Part shown: piece by piece, positions 35,304 through 45,400 of the stretch | How the letters are laid out: each line of letters starts with the position of its first letter | How positions within the stretch are numbered: the first letter of the stretch is position 1 | Assembly (NCBI GenBank): GCA_022842935.1 | Contig: JALHOP010000010.1 | Coordinates: 42,144-106,143, forward strand | Direction of reading: 5' to 3' | Origin: Myxococcota bacterium | Lineage (GTDB): Bacteria; Myxococcota; XYA12-FULL-58-9; JALHOP01 | DNA: 64,000 bases | The notes under the pieces: model-generated | What the model was told of the DNA's origin: nothing | The model's input: the letters and a program-made list of their open reading frames with translations, nothing else | Database searches by the model: none | Position numbers and translations under genes: made by a program

Positions 35304-36692
35304 CTAACCCAACGCGCTGGTGATTTCGTTCGCGATCTCGTTCGCCCACTTGGCAACGTCTTTCGCCACCGGCCCTTCCACGAGGACGCGAGCCTTGGCT
35401 TCGGTTCCGCTGAAACGCACGACGACACGACCATCGCGACCCAATCGCTTCTCGACGTCGACGATTCGTTTTTGCACGGACGGCAGATCGGCCAAGGGCT
35501 TCTTCTCGCGAACCTTCACGTTGACGAGGGACTGCGGGTAGAGCGGCAGCAACTCACGCAGGCTGCTGACCGTCTGCTTCTCGCGACGCATGACGGCCAA
35601 CAACTTCAACGCAGCCAGCATACCGTCGCCGGTCGTCGAGTGGCCGAGGTAGACCATGTGACCCGACTGCTCGCCGCCGAAGACGTAGCCGTGCTTACGC
35701 ATGGCGTCGACGACGTAGCGATCACCCACGGCGGTGCGCACGACCTTCCCGCCCCACTCTTCCACCTTACGGTCGAGAGCGAGGTTCGACATGACGGTCG
35801 CGACCACCGTCTTCTTCTTGAGCGATCCGTCTCGCAGCATGTCGCGCGAACCGATGGCCAATAGGTGGTCACCGTCGACTACCTCGCCACGGTCGTCGAC
35901 AACGATGAGCCGGTCGGCGTCGCCATCGAGCGCGATTCCGAGGTCGGCCTTGGCTTTCTTGACCGCTGCTTGGACCCCCTCGGGGTGCAACGCCCCGCAC
36001 TTGCGGTTGATGTTGCGTCCGTCTGGGGAGACGCCCAGACGGATCACAGTAGCGCCGAGCTCCTCGAAAACCTTCGGCGCGACGTGGTAAGCGGCTCCGT
36101 TCGCGCAGTCGACCACGATCTTCATGCCGTCGAGGTCGAGCTCTGTTGGAAAAGCACTCTTCAAGAATCCGATATAGCGGCCTTGCGCGTCATCGATACG
36201 GAACGCTTTGCCAACCGCGCTCTTGGTTGGACGCACCTTGCCGAGGCGTTCGTCGTCGAGGAGGCGCTCGAGCTCGGCTTCGCTCGCGTCGGGGAGCTTA
36301 AAGCCGTCGCGGGCGAAGATTTTGATGCCATTGTCCTCGAAGGGATTGTGACTGGCGCTGATCATCACGCCGGCATCGCAGCGCATGTCGCGCGTCAAAA
36401 ATGCAACCGCGGGGGTCGGCAAAGGGCCAATGAGCAAGGCGTCGGCACCCATCGAGCAGACGCCGCTCGCGAACGCCATCTCGAGCATGTACCCGGACAG
36501 ACGTGTGTCTTTGCCGATGAGGATGCGGTGGCGGTGGGTGCCGTGCTTGGACTGGTGCGCGACGGCACGGCCAAGCGCCAGCGCGATCTCGCAGGTCATG
36601 GGGAACTGATTGGCCACACCACGCACGCCGTCGGTGCCGAACAGGCGTCGCTCCGTCGCCCCTCCGCTCGCGCTCTTCGCCTCGCTCTTCAT
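35304..36692 (-). CDS. glmM: Phosphoglucosamine mutase
   Basis: A 462-residue alpha-D-phosphohexomutase that interconverts glucosamine 6- and 1-phosphate for UDP-GlcNAc and peptidoglycan. [13 protein letters not shown] opens the protein, the phosphoserine loop is [17 protein letters not shown], the Mg2+ loop is [15 protein letters not shown] and the sugar-binding GEQSGH loop is seen in [13 protein letters not shown]; the phosphate-binding end is [16 protein letters not shown]. Its start overlaps the cdaR stop by 4 bases. Coupling to cdaA/cdaR is the conserved arrangement in which GlmM contacts and can inhibit the diadenylate cyclase. Confidence 0.96.
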   Translation of the reverse strand: MKSEAKSASGGATERRLFGTDGVRGVANQFPMTCEIALALGRAVAHQSKHGTHRHRILIGKDTRLSGYMLEMAFASGVCSMGADALLIGPLPTPAVAFLTRDMRCDAGVMISASHNPFEDNGIKIFARDGFKLPDASEAELERLLDDERLGKVRPTKSAVGKAFRIDDAQGRYIGFLKSAFPTELDLDGMKIVVDCANGAAYHVAPKVFEELGATVIRLGVSPDGRNINRKCGALHPEGVQAAVKKAKADLGIALDGDADRLIVVDDRGEVVDGDHLLAIGSRDMLRDGSLKKKTVVATVMSNLALDRKVEEWGGKVVRTAVGDRYVVDAMRKHGYVFGGEQSGHMVYLGHSTTGDGMLAALKLLAVMRREKQTVSSLRELLPLYPQSLVNVKVREKKPLADLPSVQKRIVDVEKRLGRDGRVVVRFSGTEAKARVLVEGPVAKDVAKWANEIANEITSALG

Positions 36693-37645
36693 CCCTTGCC
36701 TCTGCGCCGGTTCGCGAATTTCGTCACCTTGACACGCACCGAAGGTAAGCTCCCGGCTAGCCCGATGCGATCGGGAAGTCCCTCGACGGTGACGTTCTTC
36801 TCGAAATCGCGCACGCCATCGTCGAGCTCGCTCGCGATGTCGAGGTAAGCAACGAGGCTCTGTTTGTCAAAGCCATCGACCAACCGACGCGGCCCCCTTA
36901 CTTCGACCTTGATGACCTCGGGCTCGAGCACGAGCTCGGTCCCCGGTGGCAGGTCGCGGCATTTAACACTGGCAGTGAGGACGCGCGTCGCCGTTTCTTC
37001 ACGAATGTCGACATCGACCGCGACGACCTTGTCGCGTAGGCGCAACGGCGTTGGCAGTGGGCGCAGCTCGATCTCCTCGCTGAAACCCTCTTCGCGGCCG
37101 GCGATATTCAATGGTCGGGTGTAGACGGTGTCGAGGGTCTGCATCACCGTTGTCGGCCCAATGACCCGCACCCTTTCGGGGTTGGTCGTCGAACCCACGA
37201 CTTCGAAACCGTAGGCGGGTCTGTCGAGCCCAAGATCGACGGTGACCGGCAACTGCTTCTCTACTTTGCGGTCGAGGGTGACGTCGACCTGTGTCGGCGT
37301 CATGGCGACGACGGTCATGCCGCCCGGCGCGTTGACATCGCTTATATCGAGCTTGCGCCGCACAGGGCCGGGCCCCGCATCACGCAGGTCGATGCGGACA
37401 GGAGCGAGCTTCTCCGGATCGTAAGAGCGAACGCTCGCCCAAGGCCCCGCGATGGTGACGTTGATGGTCGTCGGATACTCGCCGATGAGCTCAATGTCGT
37501 CAGCGGTGCGATATTCGATGGGAAAGTCGACATCGACTGAGCGATCGTTTTCGACGCTGACAAAGAAGTAGAGCGCGAGCGCCAGAGCAAGCGAGAACGC
37601 CTTGAGCGGATAGTCGCGCGTGAGCCACTCGAAGCGTGGATTCAT
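36689..37645 (-). CDS. cdaR: YbbR-domain protein, CdaA regulator (CdaR)
   Basis: A 318-residue membrane-anchored protein. One N-terminal transmembrane helix ([19 protein letters not shown]) is followed by about three YbbR beta domains, seen as repeats of the type [20 protein letters not shown] and PERVRVIGP. In other bacteria CdaR sits outside the membrane and modulates the diadenylate cyclase CdaA. Overlaps of 4 bases with both cdaA and glmM support a shared transcript and linked translation. Confidence 0.88.
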   Translation of the reverse strand: MNPRFEWLTRDYPLKAFSLALALALYFFVSVENDRSVDVDFPIEYRTADDIELIGEYPTTINVTIAGPWASVRSYDPEKLAPVRIDLRDAGPGPVRRKLDISDVNAPGGMTVVAMTPTQVDVTLDRKVEKQLPVTVDLGLDRPAYGFEVVGSTTNPERVRVIGPTTVMQTLDTVYTRPLNIAGREEGFSEEIELRPLPTPLRLRDKVVAVDVDIREETATRVLTASVKCRDLPPGTELVLEPEVIKVEVRGPRRLVDGFDKQSLVAYLDIASELDDGVRDFEKNVTVEGLPDRIGLAGSLPSVRVKVTKFANRRRGKG

Positions 37646-38454
37646 GCCGGCGCGCCTTGCGGGGACGGCTCACGCTTGGCCTTCGTGGGACGAGGTCCGA
37701 AGTAGCGCTGCAGAACCTTGCGCAGCATCACGCCGTCGAGGTCGCGGGTAAGGGTGCCGCCCTCGGCGATGGAGATCTGACCGCGCTCCTCGCTGACGAC
37801 GATTGCCACTGCATCGATCTCTTCTGTGACTCCGAGCGCGGCCCGGTGCCTCGTGCCCAGCCGCTGATCGAGCTTGGGGTTCGAGGTCAGCGGCAAGAAC
37901 ACCGCCGCCGCGGACACGCGTCCCTGCTGAATGATCAAGGCGCCGTCGTGAAGTGGGCCGGGCGGAGTGAAGATTTGCATGAGCAAGGCGGTCGAAATGC
38001 GGCCGTCGACACGGATGCCGGTCTCGGCGAGCTCAGACAGGTCAGCCTCGCGCTCGACGAGCAAGATCGCGCCAACACGGTCCTTCGCCATCGCCTCTGC
38101 GGCCCGCGTGAGCTCATCGACGATGAATGCGCCTTGTCCGTACGCGATGTTGCTGAACGGGCGGCGTCCGACGCGGGAAAGACCACGCCGAATGTCGTGC
38201 TGGAAGACGACGATGACGATGAGCAAGAAAGAGCTGATGAAGTTGTCGAGGATCCAGCTCACGGTCTTGAGGCCGAAGAGCTTCGAGACGAAAAACGCCA
38301 CAGCAACCAGGCCCAAGCCCACCAAGATCTGCTGCGCCCTGGTGCCCCGGATGAGCAACAGGACGCGGTAGATGAGATAGGCCACCACCGCGACATCAGC
38401 GGTCGCGATGAGTACCGACACAAGTCGTGAGTCTTGCAGGAGCTCCCAGCTCAT
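37642..38454 (-). CDS. cdaA: Diadenylate cyclase CdaA (c-di-AMP synthase)
   Basis: A 270-residue membrane enzyme making c-di-AMP from two ATP. Three N-terminal hydrophobic helices (~10-85) are followed by the DAC domain with PPGPLHDGALIIQQGRV (DGA motif) and LGTRHRAALGVTEEIDA (RHR motif), the two catalytic signatures. ATG at 38454 gives the normal N terminus MSWELLQDSR; the frame is open further but into sequence without homology. It heads the operon cdaA-cdaR-glmM-pdxJ-nnr-tsaE. Divergent from a metallophosphoesterase gene whose start is 192 bases away. Confidence 0.95.
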   Translation of the reverse strand: MSWELLQDSRLVSVLIATADVAVVAYLIYRVLLLIRGTRAQQILVGLGLVAVAFFVSKLFGLKTVSWILDNFISSFLLIVIVVFQHDIRRGLSRVGRRPFSNIAYGQGAFIVDELTRAAEAMAKDRVGAILLVEREADLSELAETGIRVDGRISTALLMQIFTPPGPLHDGALIIQQGRVSAAAVFLPLTSNPKLDQRLGTRHRAALGVTEEIDAVAIVVSEERGQISIAEGGTLTRDLDGVMLRKVLQRYFGPRPTKAKREPSPQGAPA

Positions 38455-38646
38455 GGTCGTCCGCGTGCCGTCACCGAGAGAGTGTCGTCTATCACGCCGG
38501 TGCTTACAGCAACAAATCGACAGCTTCGGCTCTTCCCGGAGTGGGCGCGCACTCCGCTTCGCACCCCTCGAGCTTCGCCGCGGCGGCATGTGCTGTTCCC
38601 GCAACTGACGGCTGGACTTGCCGAGGATTGGTTACCGGAATTCGGC

Positions 38647-40581
38647 ATGACCAAGGTAGGACCTGGACTGTTCGACGCGAGCCCCGAATCGCTGCGGGTG
38701 TCTAGAAAGGACTTCCGCGGGACCACGCTCACCCCGCTGACCTATTCGGTCCAGGCAGAGCTGGCCGATGCGCATGGGTCGGACGCCAAAGCTCAGGCCC
38801 AACGGCACCGCACCCGGATGCAATCGGCCCCGGCGGACGGCAGCGGCAAGGTCCTCAGGCGCCAGCTTTCCGTCAGCGACCTCCACCCGAGCTCCGGCAC
38901 GAATCCCGAGACGGGCCGTTTCGACAGCATTGACGACTTCGCCCCCTACCAGCAGCGCCAGTTGTCCGTCTGGATGGGCCGCGAGTGGGTGGCCGCCCTC
39001 GCGAACGCCTCCACGTTGCCGTTGCGGAACAAAACCGCCGCGTTGCTGGATGCTTCGGGCGCGAGCAAGAGCCTGAACATCGAGGAGCTCCGGGAACTTC
39101 GAAGGGTCAAGGACAAGCTCGCGGCCAGTGGCAAAGGCGTCGAGCTGCCAGTTGTGCTCCTAGGCGACGTGGTCGACCTCCTACAGACGCCCCGGGTACG
39201 CCCTGGCTTTGCCTTTCCGGATGGGCTCGTCTCGAATGGCCGCGCCCCAAAGAACACTCCCGCGAACGCCATGGTGCAGCTCAACATCGTTCACGCTGGC
39301 CATCGCGACTACTTCCGCATCTGGGCAGCGCACCTCTTCCTTGGCCACAGCATCGACTACGTGCCTGGCAACCATGACCGCGCGGTCGGCAACCCCCATG
39401 TATGGAGCGGCGAAATCGAGGTCGATGGTCGCAAGATCTACGGGTTTACGAAGCTCATCGCGCTGGAGCTCCGTGCCATGGGCGCTACCGAGGCGGAGGT
39501 CACGGACGCCCTTTCGCGGCTTAAGCTTTTCCCGTTCATATTGGAAGGCGACAAGCTCTTCGAGCACGGCGACGTCAACGACCAGTACAACAAGGCGCGC
39601 CGACCCTTCAAAGAGTTCGTCGAGCCGACCCCGCTCCACGACGAGATGGAGCTTGCCTACGGCGACCACGGTGTGCGCGACGCCTTCAACGACATCGAGC
39701 GCGCGCGGCCCACGCTGGACGCTATCGAGCGCGGCTTTTCGTTCTTCACGAAAGCGCTGGCTGTTCCTCGTCCGCTATGGCGACTGGTCGTCAGCTTCCT
39801 TCGGGGCGCGACCCGTGACGGGTATGATGTTTCGCCAAGCGAAGACCAACGGCTCCGCGAGCAGGACATCGCGAAGGTCTTCCGGACGCTGCCCCAGATC
39901 GTCGAGCGTGCCAATGAACGACTCCCGCATGGCCGGGCTCCCTGGACCGCGGACGCGCTGACTTCGGGCTTCCAGGGGATGGACCGTGTAAGCGCCCGTC
40001 CATTTTTCTCGAACTTCAAGCGCGGCACCGGCTTCTTCCGGCGCCTCTTCACGGTCATCGCGCGCGGCAGCTCTGGCGAGGTCGATCTGCGCGACGGCGA
40101 GCGAGCGCGCCTCGACCGCATCGAAGCCGCCCATCGCCTACTCGGCATCAACGACTACATCGACGGGCACACGCACGTCGCCAAGAACGACCACTACCTG
40201 ACGACGACCGAGCAGGTGGTGCGTCACGTGAACAACCACACCTGGACAAGCAAGAGCGGCAACTGGAACGAAGATGGCAACGTCTGGGGCGAACAAAGCC
40301 GGGGCGTCGTCGTCTTGATGAGCGGCGTCACAGCGACCGGCATTCCGTGGTCGGAGCTCGACCTCATGCGTGTGGTCAACGAGGACGGCATCCTCGTGGC
40401 CGGCGAGCTGCTCGAGACGTACGAGCCCAACGAGCAGGCTGTGCGTACCAGGGCTCGCGCCATTTACGACGCCAACAAACCGCCGACACCTCAGCGCGCG
40501 TTGACACCCGCAGCGCTCGACGTGTTGCCCCGCGCTGCCAAGCTCATCGAGCATTGCCACGACTCGACGCGCGTTCGCTGA
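38647..40581 (+). CDS. Large calcineurin-like phosphoesterase
   Basis: A ~644-residue protein with a metallophosphoesterase core interrupted by long helical insertions. The metal motifs appear in order: RRQLSVSDLHPSSG, LPVVLLGDVVDLL, DYVPGNHDRAVG, EHGDVND and, ~250 residues later, DYIDGHTHVAK. No signal peptide or membrane helix is clear. ATG at 38647 begins a region that still lacks homology for ~80 residues; the upstream in-frame part overlaps the cdaA start region and is unlikely. Function unknown; its divergent position next to cdaA prompts, but does not prove, a nucleotide substrate. Confidence 0.7.
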   Translation: MTKVGPGLFDASPESLRVSRKDFRGTTLTPLTYSVQAELADAHGSDAKAQAQRHRTRMQSAPADGSGKVLRRQLSVSDLHPSSGTNPETGRFDSIDDFAPYQQRQLSVWMGREWVAALANASTLPLRNKTAALLDASGASKSLNIEELRELRRVKDKLAASGKGVELPVVLLGDVVDLLQTPRVRPGFAFPDGLVSNGRAPKNTPANAMVQLNIVHAGHRDYFRIWAAHLFLGHSIDYVPGNHDRAVGNPHVWSGEIEVDGRKIYGFTKLIALELRAMGATEAEVTDALSRLKLFPFILEGDKLFEHGDVNDQYNKARRPFKEFVEPTPLHDEMELAYGDHGVRDAFNDIERARPTLDAIERGFSFFTKALAVPRPLWRLVVSFLRGATRDGYDVSPSEDQRLREQDIAKVFRTLPQIVERANERLPHGRAPWTADALTSGFQGMDRVSARPFFSNFKRGTGFFRRLFTVIARGSSGEVDLRDGERARLDRIEAAHRLLGINDYIDGHTHVAKNDHYLTTTEQVVRHVNNHTWTSKSGNWNEDGNVWGEQSRGVVVLMSGVTATGIPWSELDLMRVVNEDGILVAGELLETYEPNEQAVRTRARAIYDANKPPTPQRALTPAALDVLPRAAKLIEHCHDSTRVR

Positions 40582-40620
40582 AAGAACACGTTTCTAGCGT
40601 GAGCGACCAGAGCCTTGGAC

Positions 40621-41334
40621 CTAGCGCCCCGTCGTCAAAAGTCTCCGTGCCGCTTTTACGCCGCACTTCTGGTAGCGATGATAGGCTTCAGCCGCGCGCT
40701 CGCGGATTTGGGTGGCCGACTCCTGCGCAAGCCAACCATCGAGCGCGGCGGCAAGAGTATAGGCCTCGGGGGCCATGAGCCCCGTCGTCCACAATAGCGG
40801 CCGAGCCCCAGTAGCGGCAAGCGGGCCGTCGAAATAGGACTTGCTGACACAGGCAAGGATGATGGCGTCACGCGTCTTCGCATCCGTCCGCTCGGGCATT
40901 TTATCGAGCGAGAAATCCATGAGCCCATCGTGCCCCACGTACGCCGCCAACTCGATATCGGCGCCCGCGGCCGCAGCCAGGAAGTTCTCGATCGCGTTCT
41001 TGATGGCGACACCGCGATAGGCGTCAGCCGTCAGCAGCGTCTTCGTCTCCCGGTGCTCGAAGACCGCGCGCTCGAGGACGTTGGGCGGCAGTGGGCCGGA
41101 GCTCGGAACGGCCGCCCAAGCAGCGTGACGGTCGAAGAATGTCTTCACACCGTAGGCCGCTCCCCAATAGAGATTGTTCCGCGGGTCGTCGCCGTTGCCG
41201 AGCTTCGTCGGCACCGGGACGATGCCCTGGTTCACGTTGTCCGCCAGAGCAACGAACACGTGGATGCGTCGCGGGCGGTCGGCTCTAGCGCCGCAGGGAA
41301 AGCCCAGCAGCACGATGATCCAGAGGAAGCGCAC
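40621..41334 (-). CDS. Secreted protein, possible caspase-like (clan CD) fold
   Basis: A 237-residue protein with a signal peptide (FLWIIVLLGFPCGARA). After it, RIHVFVALADNVNQGIVPV, then IELAAYVGHDGLMDF with His135 and AIILACVSKSYFDGPL with Cys162. A His following a hydrophobic strand and a Cys at the end of the next strand (xxxACxS) is the arrangement of caspase/gingipain-type peptidases, but HDG instead of HG and lack of other motifs make this tentative. It could equally be a noncatalytic relative. Stand-alone gene on the minus strand between two plus-strand genes. Confidence 0.6.
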   Translation of the reverse strand: MRFLWIIVLLGFPCGARADRPRRIHVFVALADNVNQGIVPVPTKLGNGDDPRNNLYWGAAYGVKTFFDRHAAWAAVPSSGPLPPNVLERAVFEHRETKTLLTADAYRGVAIKNAIENFLAAAAGADIELAAYVGHDGLMDFSLDKMPERTDAKTRDAIILACVSKSYFDGPLAATGARPLLWTTGLMAPEAYTLAAALDGWLAQESATQIRERAAEAYHRYQKCGVKAARRLLTTGR

Positions 41335-41396
41335 GGCTTAGGGGTTATGCCACGGCGTCAAGGCATCCGCCCGCGGGTGGCGCCGATAACCGGCGC

Positions 41397-42437
41397 GTGA
41401 ACGACCGTATCCACAGAGTGAGGGCGTCTTCGACGCGTGCCTCGTCGTCGGCGCAGGCGGCACCCGAGACGCAGCCCATCACCCGAGAGCCCCCGATGCG
41501 ACGCCCCACTGCCGAGGTCGTGTCCGGGCGCGGCGCCGACACAGTCCTGGGATTTGGACGGCGTTTCCCATTTTGGCGCGGCAGCGGCTGCGCGGGTCAG
41601 ATTGGTTGGCTTGCGCGGCAGGCGCGCCCCGCCGCGAACGTGAGCGCTCAGTTCGCGGCGCTCAACGCCACGGCCTTCGCAGGCGGGGCGGTGCTTCCCG
41701 CGCATGCGAAGGACTTCGTCTACCTGTGCGTGGGCGGCATCTTTAGCGATCGCGTCCCGCGGGCGTACTACTTCAAGGAGAACCTCGAGGCGCTCAAAGG
41801 CGAGGGCCTCGATGCCCGGCGCGTCCAAATCGACAGCCTCGCCGGTGTCGCCACGAACGCGCGGGTCATTCGCGACGCAGTGCTCGCGGCGACGCTCGAA
41901 GGCAAGAAGGTCGTACTCATCGGCCACAGCAAGGGCGGGCTCGACTGCGCCGCCGCCCTCGCGATGCACCCAGAGGTGGCCGCCAAAACGCATGCGCTCA
42001 TCACCATGCAGTCGCCGTACGCTGGATCACCGGTCGCACAAGACATCGCCGACGATCCGCTACAGAAGAACGTCGCAACGCTACTGCTCGAGAAAGTCAT
42101 CCGCGGCAACCGAGCCATGGCGGAGGACCTCACCTATTCGAAGCGCCAAGAGTTCCTCGCGCGATACGCACTGCCCGAGGGACTCAATGTCGTTTCGCTC
42201 GCCACCGTCGACAGCGACCTGCTCTCGGTCAACCGTGCACCGAACGACTATATTCGTCTTCGCTATCGGAAGGCGTCGGACGGTCTGGTCGTGCCTGAGG
42301 ACGCGCTCCTCCCCAACAGCCGGTACGCGCTCGCTGAAGGCCTCGACCACCTGAGCACCACCTGCCCCTCCGCACAGCGGACGACATACACACCTGCCAG
42401 CATCACCAAGGCCCTCGTGGCTATCGCGCTAAGCTAG
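41397..42437 (+). CDS. Alpha/beta-hydrolase superfamily protein
   Basis: A protein of up to 346 residues. VVLIGHSKGGLDCAAALAMH has the nucleophile serine in a G-H-S-K-G elbow, and a likely catalytic His lies in GLDHLSTTC near the end; MQSPYAGSPVAQDI after the elbow resembles lipases and PHB depolymerases that act on large substrates. The first ~95 residues are low in conservation and include an Arg-rich stretch; the true start could be later than GTG 41397. Its TAG stop overlaps the stop of the convergent VWA gene in the 4-base sequence CTAG. Substrate unknown. Confidence 0.7.
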   Translation: MNDRIHRVRASSTRASSSAQAAPETQPITREPPMRRPTAEVVSGRGADTVLGFGRRFPFWRGSGCAGQIGWLARQARPAANVSAQFAALNATAFAGGAVLPAHAKDFVYLCVGGIFSDRVPRAYYFKENLEALKGEGLDARRVQIDSLAGVATNARVIRDAVLAATLEGKKVVLIGHSKGGLDCAAALAMHPEVAAKTHALITMQSPYAGSPVAQDIADDPLQKNVATLLLEKVIRGNRAMAEDLTYSKRQEFLARYALPEGLNVVSLATVDSDLLSVNRAPNDYIRLRYRKASDGLVVPEDALLPNSRYALAEGLDHLSTTCPSAQRTTYTPASITKALVAIALS

Positions 42438-45400
42438 CCGGCGCTGCCGCAACGGAAGACGACGATCGGTCGTTTGGCGCCGACCCTCACCTGAGAGCAG
42501 CTCGAGCCGAGTAGCTCGATCTGGTTCACCGACGCGTCATAGCGCCAGCCCACGCCGTCGAAGATCTGCACGCGGTCCTCGGGGTCCCCGTTGTCCTCGA
42601 GGAAGACCGAGAGCTGCGAGCGGCCAAGCGGAATGCCGCTTAGATCAAACCTGCAGGTTGTGACGCGCTGAATGACGTCGTCGAATGCGCCCTGAAGCGC
42701 GGCGGCGTCGGTCGCCTCGTAGTAACACGTGGGCGCGCCGGGGTCGTCACAGGTCGCCCGCGTAAGCGCGTCGCAGCCAGTCACTTCGCGGTTGGCGGTC
42801 CGCCCATGCACGGCGTTGCAGTTGAGGTTCGCGCTCTGCGCCAGCTCGAAGCCGACGACGAACGTCTTGATGCGCGGTGTCTGGCTGTAGAGCCGGTCGA
42901 TAGCGGCGTTGACCCGACAACTCTGGTCGGGCCCGGCAATCGCGGAGCCACAGACCGTACAGACTCCGCTCAAGCAGTCGCTGCCCGCGGAGCAGGTGCG
43001 GGCTCCGGCGCAGTCCGGGCAAGCGCCGCCGCCGCAGTCGACATCGGTCTCGGCGCCATCGCGAATGCCATTGCCGCAGGGGTTCGCGCCGGCACAGGGT
43101 CGGCAGGGACCGCCGCAGTCGAGACCGGTTTCGCCGCCATCTGGGCCGACACCGTTGTTGCAGTGCGCAGGCTTGCACACAGTCAACGTCCCATCACAGA
43201 AAGCGCTTAGGCAATCGTCGTTCTCGCGACAAGCCGTGTTGTCGGCACACCCCGCGAGGCACGTACCTCCGCAGTCGACACCTGTCTCCGAACCGTTGGC
43301 AACGCCATCGCCACACGAACCAGCGGAACAAGTCCCGCTATCGCAGACACCGCTCAGGCAGTCGCTGCCAACGACGCAATTCAAGCTGTCGGCGCATGGT
43401 TGACAGGGACCACCACAGTCGACATCGGTCTCGAGGCCTAGTTGTAGCTCGTCACCGCAAGCTGCCGGCCGACACGAGCCTCCACGGCAGAGATGCGAGA
43501 AGCAATCGTCATCTGTGACGCAGGTCGGCGGCGCGCATCCGTCGTCGCCCAAACAAGTACCGCTGTCGCAAGCAGTGCCAGTCACACACGCCTCGCCACC
43601 AACGTCGAGGCACGGCGGGCACAAGCCTCCGCAATCACGACCCGTCTCGTCTCCATTCAAGATGCCGTCACCACAAGGAGGCTCGCAGGTCGACACGGGC
43701 GCCGTGTCGATAGTCGGCTCTCCGTCGGTTACCAGTAGCACCGCGTTCGCTCGGTCGGGATCGTTCAAACCACCGCGGTCTGGTAGCGCAAGAATATTGC
43801 GCAGGGTGCCGGCCGTGGTGGTGGCCCCGCCAGGCACAGTGCCGTCGAGAGCCGCTTCGATCGCTGCCCTGCTGTCGAGCGCCACGGGGACATCGACGAT
43901 TCCGGGTGTGACATTGTTGCGATCACTACAGCTCGTCCAGTTGCACGACAGTGAGCACGTGGCTCCAACGGTCGGCCGCGGGAACATAGCGAGACCAAAT
44001 GCGACCTGGTTCAAGTACGTGTCGATCAAGCCGAACACCCCACTCGCGCCAGTGTCACCTTTGATAGCGAGAAGCGCTTCAGTCCATCGCGGTGTCGTCA
44101 GCGTTTGTGAGCACACAGGCGGGTCGAGGCAATTGGCAGAACACTGCGCATCGCTGCACACGAGCGTGCCGGCGATGGGGTTGTCGAAGCCAAAGAGGGT
44201 GCATTCGGTTGTGCCATCTGGAAGCGGCGAGACACCGTCACAGCTTGCCGCGCCGGAGCACGGGTTACAGACCGTACTGGTGTCGCGGTCGTTGCAACCT
44301 TGTCCGCTATAGTTGAAGCCACAGTCACCGAAGAGCTCGCTGCCACCCCCACAGAGGTTCATGCTGCCGGAGCGGTCGAACGCGATGAGCACGTTCGGCG
44401 GGATGATGGCTCCGACGGTCAGCTCTTCGTTTCCGCACCGCGGGTTGACCTCACATTGGTACTCGGCATTGCAACGGAAGTCGTTGGGGCAGTCACTACC
44501 GGCGCAACTACCATCGGCAACACAACCCGCGACCTCGAAGCCAGAGGCGTCGCGAACGGTGGCGCAATGTTCGCCGAGCGGGCATGGACACGCGTTGTCG
44601 GGAGGCGGGATGCAGCGGAAGTCGACACAGGCAAAGCCATCGACACAGTCCGCAGCGACGTTGCACTGACCGAAGCCGATACAGCGCCCAATCGTACCGC
44701 AGCGCTGCCCGAAGGGGCAGCACGTGCCACTCGCACAACAGCTCAGCTCGCCCGGCGGACAGCTCGCCGTAAAGTCGTTGCTATTGCACACTTGACCCGT
44801 AAGCTCGCACGCGTTCGAGCCGGTGTTGCAGGCATAGCCTGGTGGACAGTCGCTCGTTACCTCGCAAGTGCCGACGTCGATGCAGACATCGCAGGCACCT
44901 CGCTCGACGCAGATCTTGCCTCCGCCGCAGTCGAGATCGACCGCGCAGCAGCCGTTCGGCGTGCACACCTGGTTGCCGGCGCAGTATTCGCTCCCGACCT
45001 CGCAGTCGGAATTGTCGTCGCAGCGGTCCGGCACGAGGCAGTTTCCGCTCGAGCTGCAGAACTTCGGAGGACGACAATCGCCGCTCGCATCGCAGGTCGT
45101 GTTCTCGACACAGGCACCGGCGATACAGGCGTGACCCTGCCCGAGCTGGATGGTGCAGTCCGCATCGACGACGCACGTGTCAAAGTCGCGGCAGGTACTA
45201 TCGGCGGCACAATACTGTTCGTCGCAGTCGCCGCGCGCCCCGCAGCTACCGTCTGGGACACACGCGCCGATGACGCTGCAATATCCGCTTGCGCACAGCC
45301 CTTCTGGGTGACCCGGCGAGCACGGGATGGCCTCGCACCCGATCAACGTACAGGTTTGCCCCTGCGGACAGCTCCCCGGTGTACCGGGAGCGCAGCTTTG

